Below, one piece after another: positions 51,909 to 60,298 of a stretch of DNA of 64,000 nt. Origin of the DNA: Crassaminicella profunda (GTDB lineage: Bacteria > Bacillota > Clostridia > Peptostreptococcales > Thermotaleaceae); assembly GCF_019884785.1 (NCBI RefSeq), contig NZ_CP082326.1:186001-250000 (forward strand), in the 5' to 3' direction. The position numbers and the translations under genes were made by a program. The notes beneath the pieces were generated by a model. It was not told where the DNA came from. It did no database searches and saw only the letters and a program-made list of their open reading frames with translations. Position 1 is the first letter of the stretch, and each line of letters opens with the position of its first letter.

Positions 51909-51940
51909 AAAAAAGAGGTTAATTGCTTAACCTCTTTTTT
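51909..51940 (+). terminator. Attenuating terminator between xylF and xylG
   Basis: AAAAAAGAGGTTAA pairs with TTAACCTCTTTTTT. The arms contain the A and T runs of a bidirectional rho-independent terminator, yet the ATPase and permease genes follow, so read-through must occur. Confidence 0.85.
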
Positions 51941-51985
51941 CCTAAATAAATTTAGAAGAATTTAAAACTTGGAGGTGTCCCTTTC

Positions 51986-53518
51986 ATGAACCCATATATT
52001 TTAGAAATGAAGGGAATAACAAAGGAATTCCCAGGGGTGAAGGCTCTTGATAATGTAAATTTCAAAGTACAAAAAGGGGAAGTACATGCATTATGTGGAG
52101 AAAATGGTGCGGGAAAGTCAACCCTTATGAAGGTTTTAAGTGGAGTATACCCTTATGGAACTTATGAAGGAGATATTATTCTTAAGGGGGAAGTTCAAAA
52201 ATTTAATAGTATTGCCGATTCTGAAAAGAAAAAAATCGCTATTGTATATCAAGAGTTAGCCTTAGTTCCTCAAATGACAGTGGGTGAAAATATTTATCTA
52301 AATAATGAACCACTCATTTACGGAAAAACTACCATAGACGATGAACAGTTAAATTATATGGCAAAAGAGTTGTTAGATCGATTAGGTCTAAAAATCCCTA
52401 CAAATACACTAGTAAGAACTTTAGGAGTAGGGGTACAGCAATTAGTAGAAATTGCAAAAGCTCTTTCAAAGGATGTGGAGGTTCTTATTCTAGACGAACC
52501 TACAGCTGCACTTACAGATAGTGAGGTTGCAACTCTCTTTAGAATCATAAAAGAATTAAAAGAAAAGGGAATTACTTTTATTATTATTACTCATAAATTG
52601 GAAGAAATATTTGAAATATCAGATACAGTAACTATCATACGTGATGGTCAAACCATATCAACCCATCCAATAGAAACATTAAATGAAGATGATATTATTC
52701 AAAAAATGGTAGGACGAGAATTAGATGATAGATATCCAAAAGTAACCCATCAGAGTGAAGAAGTGATTATAGAAGTAAAGGACTTTAGTGTTCATGACCC
52801 AATAAGCAATAGAAAGCTAGTAGATCATGTATCCTTTCAAGTGAAAAAAGGAGAAATACTAGGGATAGCTGGTCTTATGGGTGCAGGAAGAACAGAATTG
52901 GTTATGGGACTATTTGGATGCTATGGAAAGAATGTATCAGGAGAAATTTATCTTGAAGGAGAAAAAATTCGGATCAATTCTCCAAAGGATGCCATTAAAT
53001 ATGGGATAGGACTGGTTACGGAAGACCGAAAAGGAAATGGATTGGTTTTAGGACAGAGTATTATGATCAATACAACATTAGCGTCTTTAGATAGAATTCT
53101 TACGGGTGGGGTCTTAGATGAAAATAAGGAAACGTCTTTTGCTAATAAATACGTAGAAGATCTAAAGGTGAAAACACCAAGTATAGAGCAGTTAGCAAAA
53201 AATTTATCTGGTGGGAATCAGCAAAAGGTCGTTATCGGAAAATGGCTCATGACAGAGCCAAAAGTACTCATTTTAGATGAACCTACTAGAGGGATTGATG
53301 TAGGGGCAAAATATGAAATTTACAATCTTATGAATAATCTTGTAGAAAAGGGTGTTGCAGTAGTGATGATTTCCTCTGAACTTCCTGAAATCATAGGGAT
53401 GTCAGATAGAATTCTTGTAATGCATGAGGGAAAATTTAAAGGAGAGTTATTTGAGGGCGCATCACAGGAACAAATCATGTATTTTGCTACAGGAAGGAGA
53501 ACGAGCGATGAGTGTTAA
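51986..53518 (+). CDS. xylG: Sugar ABC transporter ATP-binding protein (XylG-like)
   Basis: A 510-residue double ABC protein: [42 protein letters not shown] (Walker A followed by the XylG-typical longer loop), [41 protein letters not shown] and [25 protein letters not shown] precedes the ATG at 51986. It drives import of the sugar bound by XylF. The last 11 bases overlap the permease gene. Confidence 0.92.
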   Translation: MNPYILEMKGITKEFPGVKALDNVNFKVQKGEVHALCGENGAGKSTLMKVLSGVYPYGTYEGDIILKGEVQKFNSIADSEKKKIAIVYQELALVPQMTVGENIYLNNEPLIYGKTTIDDEQLNYMAKELLDRLGLKIPTNTLVRTLGVGVQQLVEIAKALSKDVEVLILDEPTAALTDSEVATLFRIIKELKEKGITFIIITHKLEEIFEISDTVTIIRDGQTISTHPIETLNEDDIIQKMVGRELDDRYPKVTHQSEEVIIEVKDFSVHDPISNRKLVDHVSFQVKKGEILGIAGLMGAGRTELVMGLFGCYGKNVSGEIYLEGEKIRINSPKDAIKYGIGLVTEDRKGNGLVLGQSIMINTTLASLDRILTGGVLDENKETSFANKYVEDLKVKTPSIEQLAKNLSGGNQQKVVIGKWLMTEPKVLILDEPTRGIDVGAKYEIYNLMNNLVEKGVAVVMISSELPEIIGMSDRILVMHEGKFKGELFEGASQEQIMYFATGRRTSDEC

Positions 53519-54653
53519 AGCATTAGATAAAAAAAGAGAATTTAACATAAGAAAATATACCATGATTATTGCCCTTGTAGGTATATGGTTATTATTTACC
53601 TTTTTAGATGATACAGGAACATTTTTAACATCTAGGAATTTAGCAAACCTTTTTAAACAAATGTCAGTTACAGCAATACTTGCAATGGGAATGTTTATGA
53701 TATTAGTGGATCTTCATATAGATCTTTCCCTAGGTTCTCTTGTAGGTTTGAGTGGAGGAGTATGTGCTCTTTTAATGTATAATTTTAATATGCACCCATT
53801 CCTTGCAATTATTCTTACTATGTTATTTGGTGTTTGTTGTGGAATTTTCACAGGATCATGGGTAAATGCAGGGGTTCCAGCTTTTATAGCATCTCTTGGA
53901 GGAATGCTTGCTTATAGAGGTTTGATCATGGGGATTTCAGGTGGGCAATCTATACCAACTAGTCATCCAGCCTTTCGTTTTCTAGGAACTGCTTATGTGC
54001 CTTTTAGTATTGGATGGATTGTAGGAATCATTGCATCTGTTGCTATTGTATATATGCTTATGAAGAAAAGACAAAGTAGAATAAAATTTGGATTTGAAGT
54101 AAAATCTATGGCTCTAGAAGGATTATATATGGTTATTTATGTAGGGATTATTATGACCTTTGTAGTTGTGATGAATTCTTATAAAGGAATCCCAATGCCT
54201 ATTGCAATCGTTATGGTTCTTGCACTGATTCTTAACTTTGTTGCAACAAAGACAAAGTTCGGTAGACAAGTATTTGCAATAGGAGGCAATAAGGAAGCCG
54301 CAAGACTTTCAGGTGTTGATATTAAAAAAAGAACACTGCAAATTTTCATCATTTCAGGACTTATGGCAGCCGTTGCGGGGATCTTATTAACAGCAAGACT
54401 AGGAACTGCTACTACGGATGCAGGAAATGGATTTGAACTTGATGCTGTTGCATCCTGTGTAATTGGTGGAACAAGTTTACTTGGTGGAGAAGGAACGATC
54501 ATAGGGGCAGTTTTAGGAGCACTGGTAATGGCTTCCATTGATAATGGTATGTCTATTCTTGATACACAAGCTTATTGGCAGTTGATTGTAAAAGGAATGA
54601 TTTTGATTATTGCAGTATTTGTAGATATTTATACAAAGAAAAAAGGGAAATAA
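53508..54653 (+). CDS. xylH: Sugar ABC transporter permease (XylH-like)
   Basis: A 381-residue permease, longer than RbsC types, as is usual for XylH, with AILAMGMFMILVDLHIDLSLGSLVGLSGG, GVPAFIASLGGMLAYRGLIMGISGGQSIPTS, AIGGNKEAARLSGVDIKKR and ELDAVASCVIGGTSLLGGEGTIIGAVLG. The ATG at 53508 has AAGGAGAA and overlaps xylG by 11 bases. A hairpin GAACCAGC/GCTGGTTC (54662-54682) follows. Confidence 0.92.
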   Translation: MSVKALDKKREFNIRKYTMIIALVGIWLLFTFLDDTGTFLTSRNLANLFKQMSVTAILAMGMFMILVDLHIDLSLGSLVGLSGGVCALLMYNFNMHPFLAIILTMLFGVCCGIFTGSWVNAGVPAFIASLGGMLAYRGLIMGISGGQSIPTSHPAFRFLGTAYVPFSIGWIVGIIASVAIVYMLMKKRQSRIKFGFEVKSMALEGLYMVIYVGIIMTFVVVMNSYKGIPMPIAIVMVLALILNFVATKTKFGRQVFAIGGNKEAARLSGVDIKKRTLQIFIISGLMAAVAGILLTARLGTATTDAGNGFELDAVASCVIGGTSLLGGEGTIIGAVLGALVMASIDNGMSILDTQAYWQLIVKGMILIIAVFVDIYTKKKGK

Positions 54654-54661
54654 AAAGAGTT

Positions 54662-54682
54662 GAACCAGCTTCTTGCTGGTTC
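54662..54682 (+). terminator. Hairpin after the XylFGH-like operon
   Basis: GAACCAGC (54662-54669) pairs with GCTGGTTC (54675-54682); the tail is only weakly T-rich (TATGTATGTTT). Confidence 0.6.
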
Positions 54683-54796
54683 TATGTATGTTTAATAAAA
54701 TAAATGATAAAGCAGCTATGCTATTTAAAAAAGTATATTTTATTCTGTATTGAATGTAAAAAGAAGGGTTATTTTAAGAAAGATAAAAAAATTCGA

Positions 54797-54880
54797 TTTG
54801 TTGTATAACAAAATATTCTGTTTATATTCAATAGATAATAATTTAAACTGTTGTATGAATATATGCTGAATGCATATATT
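54797..54880. promoter_or_regulatory. Two palindromes upstream of the ROK kinase gene
   Basis: TTTGTTGTATAACAAA (54797-54812) is 14 of 16 palindromic and resembles the TTTGTT/AACAAA arms of XylR-type operators. AATATATGC (54858-54866) and GCATATATT (54872-54880) form a perfect nine-base inverted repeat closer to the gene. Function not known. Confidence 0.4.
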
Positions 54881-54951
54881 TTATAAGTAAAAACATATAG
54901 TGGAGGAAGTGTAGACTTTATTGTTATAATAAGTAATATGGAGGTGGATGC

Positions 54952-55905
54952 ATGATGAAAGTTTATTGTGCCATCGATTTAGGTGGAACAAAGATGAATA
55001 TAGGAATCATGACAAGAGAGGGAGAAGTAATAGATCATATTAAAATTCCTACCTTTGTGGAAAAGGGATCAGAGCAAGCTATAAAAAGAATAAAAGATAC
55101 TATATATGAGTTATTAGAAAAACTTAACTTGAAAAAAGAAAATATAAAGGGGATAGGAATTGGTTCACCAGGTCCTCTAGATAGTGAAAAGGGAATTATT
55201 ATTAAGAGTTCTAATTTAAAGGGATGGAAAAATGTTGAAATCGTAAAAAATCTTTCAGTCGATTTTAAAGATATCCCTATAAAACTAGAAAATGATGGAA
55301 ATGCTGCTACTTTAGGAGAGTTCTTATTTGGAGCTGGAAAGGGTTCTAAAAACTTTGTCTATATAACTGTAAGTACAGGAGTAGGTGGTGGTGCTGTTAT
55401 AGATGGAAAGCTTCAAAAGGGCGGCAATTCAAATGCTTTTGAAGTAGGACATACTATTATAGATTTGAATGGTCCTAAATGTAATTGCGGTAATTATGGA
55501 TGCTTAGAGGCCTATGCTTCAGGAACTGCTATAGGAAGAATTGCAAGAGAAAAGCTTTCAGAAGGAAGAGAAAGCTTGATTTCAAAAATAGCAAGGGAAA
55601 ATATTGTAAAATCGGAAGATGTATTTGAAGCAGCTAAAGAGGGGGATGCATTAGCCCTTGAAATCATCGAAAGGGAAGGATATTATCTTGGTATAGGACT
55701 TTATAATATTATTGCCCTTTATAACCCTGAAAAAATTAGTATAGGTGGCGGTGTTTCAAATGGTTTTGATTATTTTTATGAAAAAATGATGAAGACCATT
55801 AATAGTATGTCTTTAAAACCCAATATTGAAATATGTAAAATAGAAAAAGCACATAGAGAAGATTGTGGTCTTATAGGAGCTGGAGCTTTGGCTTTTTATG
55901 AATGA
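54952..55905 (+). CDS. ROK-family sugar kinase (glucokinase type)
   Basis: A 317-residue ROK kinase without a DNA-binding domain: the N-terminal phosphate loop AIDLGGTKMNIGIM, GIGIGSPGPLDSEKGII, LENDGNAATLGEFLFGAGKG with the catalytic Asp, TVSTGVGGGAVIDGKL, EVGHTIIDLNGPKCNCGNYGCLEAYASGTA (the CxCGxxGCxE zinc motif) and ISIGGGVSNGF. It phosphorylates glucose or a related hexose with ATP. GGAGGTGG precedes ATG 54952; the ATG three bases on is also possible. The IclR gene starts 26 bases later. Confidence 0.9.
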   Translation: MMKVYCAIDLGGTKMNIGIMTREGEVIDHIKIPTFVEKGSEQAIKRIKDTIYELLEKLNLKKENIKGIGIGSPGPLDSEKGIIIKSSNLKGWKNVEIVKNLSVDFKDIPIKLENDGNAATLGEFLFGAGKGSKNFVYITVSTGVGGGAVIDGKLQKGGNSNAFEVGHTIIDLNGPKCNCGNYGCLEAYASGTAIGRIAREKLSEGRESLISKIARENIVKSEDVFEAAKEGDALALEIIEREGYYLGIGLYNIIALYNPEKISIGGGVSNGFDYFYEKMMKTINSMSLKPNIEICKIEKAHREDCGLIGAGALAFYE

Positions 55906-55931
55906 TGGATATAGAGCTAAGGAGTGAATTT

Positions 55932-56711
55932 ATGGGAAAAGAAAAAAGCAGTTATGCTACTATTACTATGGTAGAACGAGGGTTACAGATTATGCAGCAG
56001 CTTTTTTTAGCAGAGGATGCTATGGGAGTTACAGAAATATCCCAAAAACTTGATTTGCCTAAAGCTACTGTTTATCGAATTTTAAATACTTTGCAACAAA
56101 AAAATTTTATTAAAAAAGATGAAAAAACAGATAAATATGAATTAGGTCTAATTTTTATTCAGTATGGAGAAAAAGTAAAATCAAAATTAAATTTAAAAAC
56201 CATATCTAAACCTTTCATGAAAAATTTAGCAGAAGCTATTGGAGAAAGTGTTAATTTAGGTATTTATCATGAAGGAAATGTAATCACCATATATAGTGAG
56301 GAAGGAGAATCCTCTGTTTTGGTGTCAAAATTAATTCCCATGTCTCCCCTACATTGTTCTTCCATGGGGAAGATTTTTCTATCTACAATGAGGGAAGAGG
56401 AAATCAAAAACTATTTTGATACAAATAAAGTACAAGAGAGAACTCTTAATACCATTACAAAATACGAAGATTTCATGAAAGAGAGAGAGGGTATATTAAG
56501 AGAAGAACTTTCTTATGATCATGAGGAATATGAGTACGGATTAACTTGTATAGCTTGCCCTATAAAAAATAGGGAAGAAAGTATTATAGCAGCTCTTAGT
56601 ATTTCTGGACCAACAAGTAGATTAAAATTTAAAGAAATGGATTATATTATAAAAGAAATAAGAAAAACCGTTGATGGAATTTCTGAACAAATAAAAAATA
56701 CACATTTATAG
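55932..56711 (+). CDS. IclR-family transcriptional regulator
   Basis: A 259-residue regulator with an N-terminal winged helix (MVERGLQIMQQLFLAEDAMGVTEISQKLDLPKATVYRILNTLQQKNFIKKD) and a C-terminal effector domain (MKNLAEAIGESVNLGIYHEGNVI, SPLHCSSMGKIFLST, GLTCIACPIKNREESIIAALSISGPTSRL). The ATG at 55932 follows AAGGAGTGAATTT; a frame starting at 55902 overlaps the ROK gene end and lacks a ribosome site. IclR proteins bind short palindromes; two TGAAAC/GTTTCA-type sites lie downstream in front of the arginase gene. Confidence 0.92.
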   Translation: MGKEKSSYATITMVERGLQIMQQLFLAEDAMGVTEISQKLDLPKATVYRILNTLQQKNFIKKDEKTDKYELGLIFIQYGEKVKSKLNLKTISKPFMKNLAEAIGESVNLGIYHEGNVITIYSEEGESSVLVSKLIPMSPLHCSSMGKIFLSTMREEEIKNYFDTNKVQERTLNTITKYEDFMKEREGILREELSYDHEEYEYGLTCIACPIKNREESIIAALSISGPTSRLKFKEMDYIIKEIRKTVDGISEQIKNTHL

Positions 56712-56733
56712 ATATAAATAGTATAATTTTTTT

Positions 56734-56768
56734 AAAACCTCTCAAATTAAATATTGAGAGGTTTTTTT
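56734..56768 (+). terminator. Terminator after the IclR gene
   Basis: AAAACCTCTCAA pairs with TTGAGAGGTTTT, followed by TTT. Confidence 0.88.
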
Positions 56769-56861
56769 AAAAAAAAGTAGGCTGAAAATGGATAATTATA
56801 CAAAAATAATCATTTTTCAAAAGATATTGAAAATATTCTCGAAATATGATAAAAACATATT

Positions 56862-56924
56862 AGAAACATTGTTTCAAATATGAAAATAGATATTTTTTTG
56901 AAACGATATTGAAACGCTGTTTCA
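56862..56924. promoter_or_regulatory. Pair of TGAAAC-N3-GTTTCA palindromes upstream of arginase
   Basis: AGAAACATTGTTTCA (56862-56876) and TGAAACGCTGTTTCA (56910-56924) are 48 bases apart; an extra half site TGAAAC lies at 56899. The 6-3-6 palindrome size is what IclR-family regulators typically recognise, and such a gene ends 150 bases upstream. Confidence 0.6.
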
Positions 56925-56977
56925 GAAAGTTGATATGATTAACTATTTTTGGATAAAAAACATAAGGAGGAGTTTTT

Positions 56978-57874
56978 ATGGATATTAATTTGATTGGTGT
57001 TCCGATTTTTTATGGTGCGGATAAAAGAGGACCTGAATTTGGACCGGCTAAATTAAGAGAGAAGCATATTGTATCTGTTTTAAGTAAGCATAACCACAAA
57101 GTGTATGATTTTGGAGATGTATATGTACCAGAAGTGAAAGAATACAATAAATATTATGAGCATGCAAACATGAAATATTCAAAAACTATAGAAGAAGTAA
57201 ATACCAATCTTGCCCAAATGGTGTATTCTTCATTAAAAGCAAAAAGTTTTCCACTGGTGATAGGAGGAGATCATTCTGTAGGTCTTGGAAGTATTGCAGG
57301 GGTTAGTAAAAATAGTAAAAACTTTGCCGTTGTTTGGATGGATGCTCATGGAGATATAAACACAGAAGATACTAGTGAAAGTGGAAATATTCATGGAATG
57401 CCTTTAGCAAAGGCCATGGGAATAGGTAATACTAATTTAAAAGATCTTTATTTTGAAGGACAAAAAGTTTCTCCAGAAAATGTGTTTATTATTGGTGCGA
57501 GAGATTTAGATTCAGGTGAAAAAAAATTAATAAAAGAAAAGAACCTTAAAGTTTATGGAGTTGAGAAGATTCGTAAGAAGGGGATAGAAAACGTAGTAAA
57601 TGAAATTTTTCAGGAGCTAAAGGATAGAAATATTGAAGCTATTCACTTAAGTTTTGATATGGATTTTATAGATGAAAAATATGTTCCTGGTACAGGGACT
57701 CCTGTAGATGAAGGCATGAATATTGAGGAAACGAAAACTTTTTTAAAGTGCTTAGCTGAAACAAATTTGATAAAATCTATGGATTTTGTAGAACTAAATA
57801 CATTATTGGATAGAAAAGATATGACGGCTCAGTTGGCAATTGATTTATTAGATTGGACTTTTAAGTATATGTAG
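56978..57874 (+). CDS. rocF: Arginase
   Basis: A 298-residue ureohydrolase: NLIGVPIFYGADKRGPEFGPAKLR, VIGGDHSVGLGS, VVWMDAHGDINT, SGNIHGMPLA and LSFDMDFIDEKYVPGTGTPVDEG. The His and four Asp metal ligands of the binuclear manganese site are in place, and the DAHGDIN plus SGNIHGMP combination marks arginase rather than agmatinase. It splits arginine to ornithine and urea. AAGGAGGAG precedes the ATG. It stands alone with IclR-like operators upstream; there are no other arginine genes in the window. Confidence 0.93.
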   Translation: MDINLIGVPIFYGADKRGPEFGPAKLREKHIVSVLSKHNHKVYDFGDVYVPEVKEYNKYYEHANMKYSKTIEEVNTNLAQMVYSSLKAKSFPLVIGGDHSVGLGSIAGVSKNSKNFAVVWMDAHGDINTEDTSESGNIHGMPLAKAMGIGNTNLKDLYFEGQKVSPENVFIIGARDLDSGEKKLIKEKNLKVYGVEKIRKKGIENVVNEIFQELKDRNIEAIHLSFDMDFIDEKYVPGTGTPVDEGMNIEETKTFLKCLAETNLIKSMDFVELNTLLDRKDMTAQLAIDLLDWTFKYM

Positions 57875-58055
57875 TTAAAAAACTAGAGAAATAAATAGAA
57901 TGATTTTGTGAAATTATAAAAAACATAGTAGATTGAAAAAACAATTTACCCCAAATAAATGACTCGAGAGAAGATGCATTATTGAATTGATAATATAGGT
58001 ATGTTTATGTAAAATAAAAGTAGGAGTAACTTAAAAGGGTAAAGGGGTGTTTTCA

Positions 58056-59432
58056 ATGAAGTATAGAGTAGAGAAAGGCTTTATTGTATTTTTAATTATG
58101 TGTATGCTTTGTGGAAGTTGGTCTTTTGCATCATCAGATAATCACGTTACGAGGATTCCACATGTAAAGGATGATTGGAGCTTTAAAGATAGCTATGCAC
58201 CCATATTAGTGATTGAAGAAAAATCTCCTAATGAATTCGGAGGAGAGGATCAGCAGTTTGAGCTTACATTGGAGAATGCAGAATGGTTTGAAGAAGATGA
58301 TGATATAAGCGTAGCAGATATGGTATATGATGGGGTTCATATGAGTAGTAGAGGTGTTACCATGAACATTAGAAGGTTTTCTTCTAAAGAAGTAGGTGTT
58401 ACTATTAATCGAGGGACTTATCCTACTAACAAAAAAGCGGTTTTTAAAATTCCTCTATATTCAAAGGTAAATCATGCAGGTGATGTTACGGTTACTATTG
58501 ATTCAGACACTGCTGTGTCTGGTGGCACATATAAATATGCCCTTGCAATAGGAAAAGTTTCTGGCAATGGACCTACAGTATCCATTGGACATATTTTTGG
58601 AAAAGATCATCCCGTATGGATTACGATCAAAGAACCTTTAGGGAAAAAATTTGGTCAAAAAAATCAAACATTTATTTTAACCCTTAGCAATTCAAAGTGG
58701 GCAAATGATGTACAACTGAACCTAGAAGAAAGTATCAAAAATACTATTATCAAAAATGTATCTGATGCTAAAATTGTTTCTATAGAAAAACTCAATGATC
58801 AAAAAGCAGCATTAACAATCAATAGAGGGAAAAAAGATTTAGATCGACCCGTATATTTTTATATACCTCTATATATTCAAGTGACTCATAGTGGAAATAT
58901 ATCTTTAGATATTAAGAGTAAAGAAGATATAGATTTTTTTAAGGATGTTTCTTTAGAATTAGAAGTTGAGGAGTATAAAAATCCGTCTAAAATATTATAC
59001 TTTATTGATGATGAGGGAGCGGTAGATATATATAATAAAAGAAAGATAGATACTACCGTATATATATATATCAATAGCCTAAATATAAATATTGATCAAT
59101 CAGGGATTGAAGAAAAAATTAAATTAGATGTAGCACCTATTATTGAAAAAGGAAGGACATTAATTCCTCTAAGAGGTGTTTTAGAAGCTTTAGGGGTACA
59201 AACAACATGGCAAAAAGATATAAGGGGGGTTTTATTAGCTAGCAATGATCAAACCATTCAATTATATGTTGATTCAAAAAAAGCTTATATCAATAGTCAG
59301 CCTGTAGAAATGCCTATAGCGCCAAAGATTATAAATAATCGTGTTTTTGTACCATTAAGGTTTATATCAGAGAGTTTTGATTATGATGTAAACTGGATTC
59401 AAGAAGAACAAAAAATTATGATAAAAAAATAA
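58056..59432 (+). CDS. Secreted protein with C-terminal copper-amine-oxidase-like stalk domain
   Basis: A 458-residue exported protein: signal peptide (GFIVFLIMCMLCGSWSFASS), two similar beta-rich regions (about 30-180 and 185-300, each with a pattern like FGGEDQQFELTLENAEW or FGQKNQTFILTLSNSKW), and a C-terminal stalk domain (IEKGRTLIPLRGVLEALGVQTTWQ followed by NNRVFVPLRFISESFDYDVNW). Such Cu_amine_oxidN1 domains are common in clostridial surface proteins and are not enzymes in themselves. Role unknown, probably envelope structure or binding. The ATG at 58056 follows AAAGGGGTG. A strong terminator follows. Confidence 0.85.
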   Translation: MKYRVEKGFIVFLIMCMLCGSWSFASSDNHVTRIPHVKDDWSFKDSYAPILVIEEKSPNEFGGEDQQFELTLENAEWFEEDDDISVADMVYDGVHMSSRGVTMNIRRFSSKEVGVTINRGTYPTNKKAVFKIPLYSKVNHAGDVTVTIDSDTAVSGGTYKYALAIGKVSGNGPTVSIGHIFGKDHPVWITIKEPLGKKFGQKNQTFILTLSNSKWANDVQLNLEESIKNTIIKNVSDAKIVSIEKLNDQKAALTINRGKKDLDRPVYFYIPLYIQVTHSGNISLDIKSKEDIDFFKDVSLELEVEEYKNPSKILYFIDDEGAVDIYNKRKIDTTVYIYINSLNINIDQSGIEEKIKLDVAPIIEKGRTLIPLRGVLEALGVQTTWQKDIRGVLLASNDQTIQLYVDSKKAYINSQPVEMPIAPKIINNRVFVPLRFISESFDYDVNWIQEEQKIMIKK

Positions 59433-59444
59433 TCAATTAATATG

Positions 59445-59473
59445 AATACCCCTTCTAAAGAAGGGGTATTTTT
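59445..59473 (+). terminator. Terminator after the stalk-domain protein
   Basis: AATACCCCTTC pairs with GAAGGGGTATT around a four-base loop, followed by TTTA. Confidence 0.9.
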
Positions 59474-59533
59474 AATGTATAATGTAGAGAGTGTAAAAAT
59501 GTATTGAATATTACATTTTATGGTATATTAATA

Positions 59534-60037
59534 ATGAAAAGTTATAAACTGTCGGAAGGGGAAAGGGAATTGGCATATACTGGGATGGATTTAATTAATA
59601 AAGCATTGATTATTGCCAAAAAAAGGTATGAAATGTACAAAAATATTAGTAAAGTTATGGAGGAAGACTTTAAAATTGCTATTGTAGCAAATATTTTAGT
59701 AAGAAGTGTGGAAAAAAACATTGATTACTATGAAAAGTTGAAGCTTGAACTTGAAAATGATGATGACGAAATTGATTTTCATACATATGATAAGATTTCT
59801 TTTTTGTTCAATAAATTTTCACAAAGATTTGAAAATCCTGTGATTAAGGATATAGATGAATTTCTGAGATTTTCATTAGATTTTGAGAATCAGGTTGTTG
59901 CATTCTATATAGATATTCAAGGTAGGTTAGTAAAAAAAGCAGAGGATACAGAAAAAAAAGCATATAAAATATTATCATCTATAATAGAAGAAAAACAAAA
60001 ACATATTAATAATTTACAAATGTTTATTAAAAAGTAA
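59534..60037 (+). CDS. All-helical hypothetical protein
   Basis: No family recognised. The 167-residue protein is predicted to be a bundle of long amphipathic helices (RELAYTGMDLINKALIIAKKRYEMY, EKNIDYYEKLKLELENDDDEID, RLVKKAEDTEKKAYKILSSIIEEKQKHINNLQMFIKK). The outline recalls ferritin-like or rubrerythrin-like proteins, with some Glu and His residues (EEKQKH), but the paired ExxH motifs are not clear. There is no good ribosome site; the ATG at 59534 is a guess, and an upstream TTG at 59504 would add 10 residues. Confidence 0.6.
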   Translation: MKSYKLSEGERELAYTGMDLINKALIIAKKRYEMYKNISKVMEEDFKIAIVANILVRSVEKNIDYYEKLKLELENDDDEIDFHTYDKISFLFNKFSQRFENPVIKDIDEFLRFSLDFENQVVAFYIDIQGRLVKKAEDTEKKAYKILSSIIEEKQKHINNLQMFIKK

Positions 60038-60094
60038 AAGACGTTTTGTGTATGTTCGTAAATAAAAAAACTTTCATTCAAAAGGAGATATGAA

Positions 60095-60286
60095 ATGCTT
60101 CATGAAAATTGTAATGGTTGTTACGCACTCAAGGGAGATCAATGCAGATTAGGATATAAGATAGAACCTTTATTTTTTAGCATATGTTATATAACAGAAG
60201 GCTATAAACCATTAGAATCATGTCCTAAACCGGAGAATAAGGAAATTTACTTAAAAATAATTCATAATAAAGTTAAAAACTTATAG
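60095..60286 (+). CDS. Small Cys-rich hypothetical protein (63 residues)
   Basis: No family recognised. Four Cys lie in the first part (CNGCYALKGDQCRLGY and ICY) and a fifth in LESCPKPENKEIY; the spacing suggests a zinc or iron-sulfur knuckle. AAAGGAGATATG precedes the ATG at a good distance, so it is likely translated. It starts 57 bases after the all-helical protein and ends 12 bases before the phosphohexomutase, so the three may be co-transcribed. Confidence 0.68.
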   Translation: MLHENCNGCYALKGDQCRLGYKIEPLFFSICYITEGYKPLESCPKPENKEIYLKIIHNKVKNL

Positions 60287-60298
60287 GAGGGGAATCGT

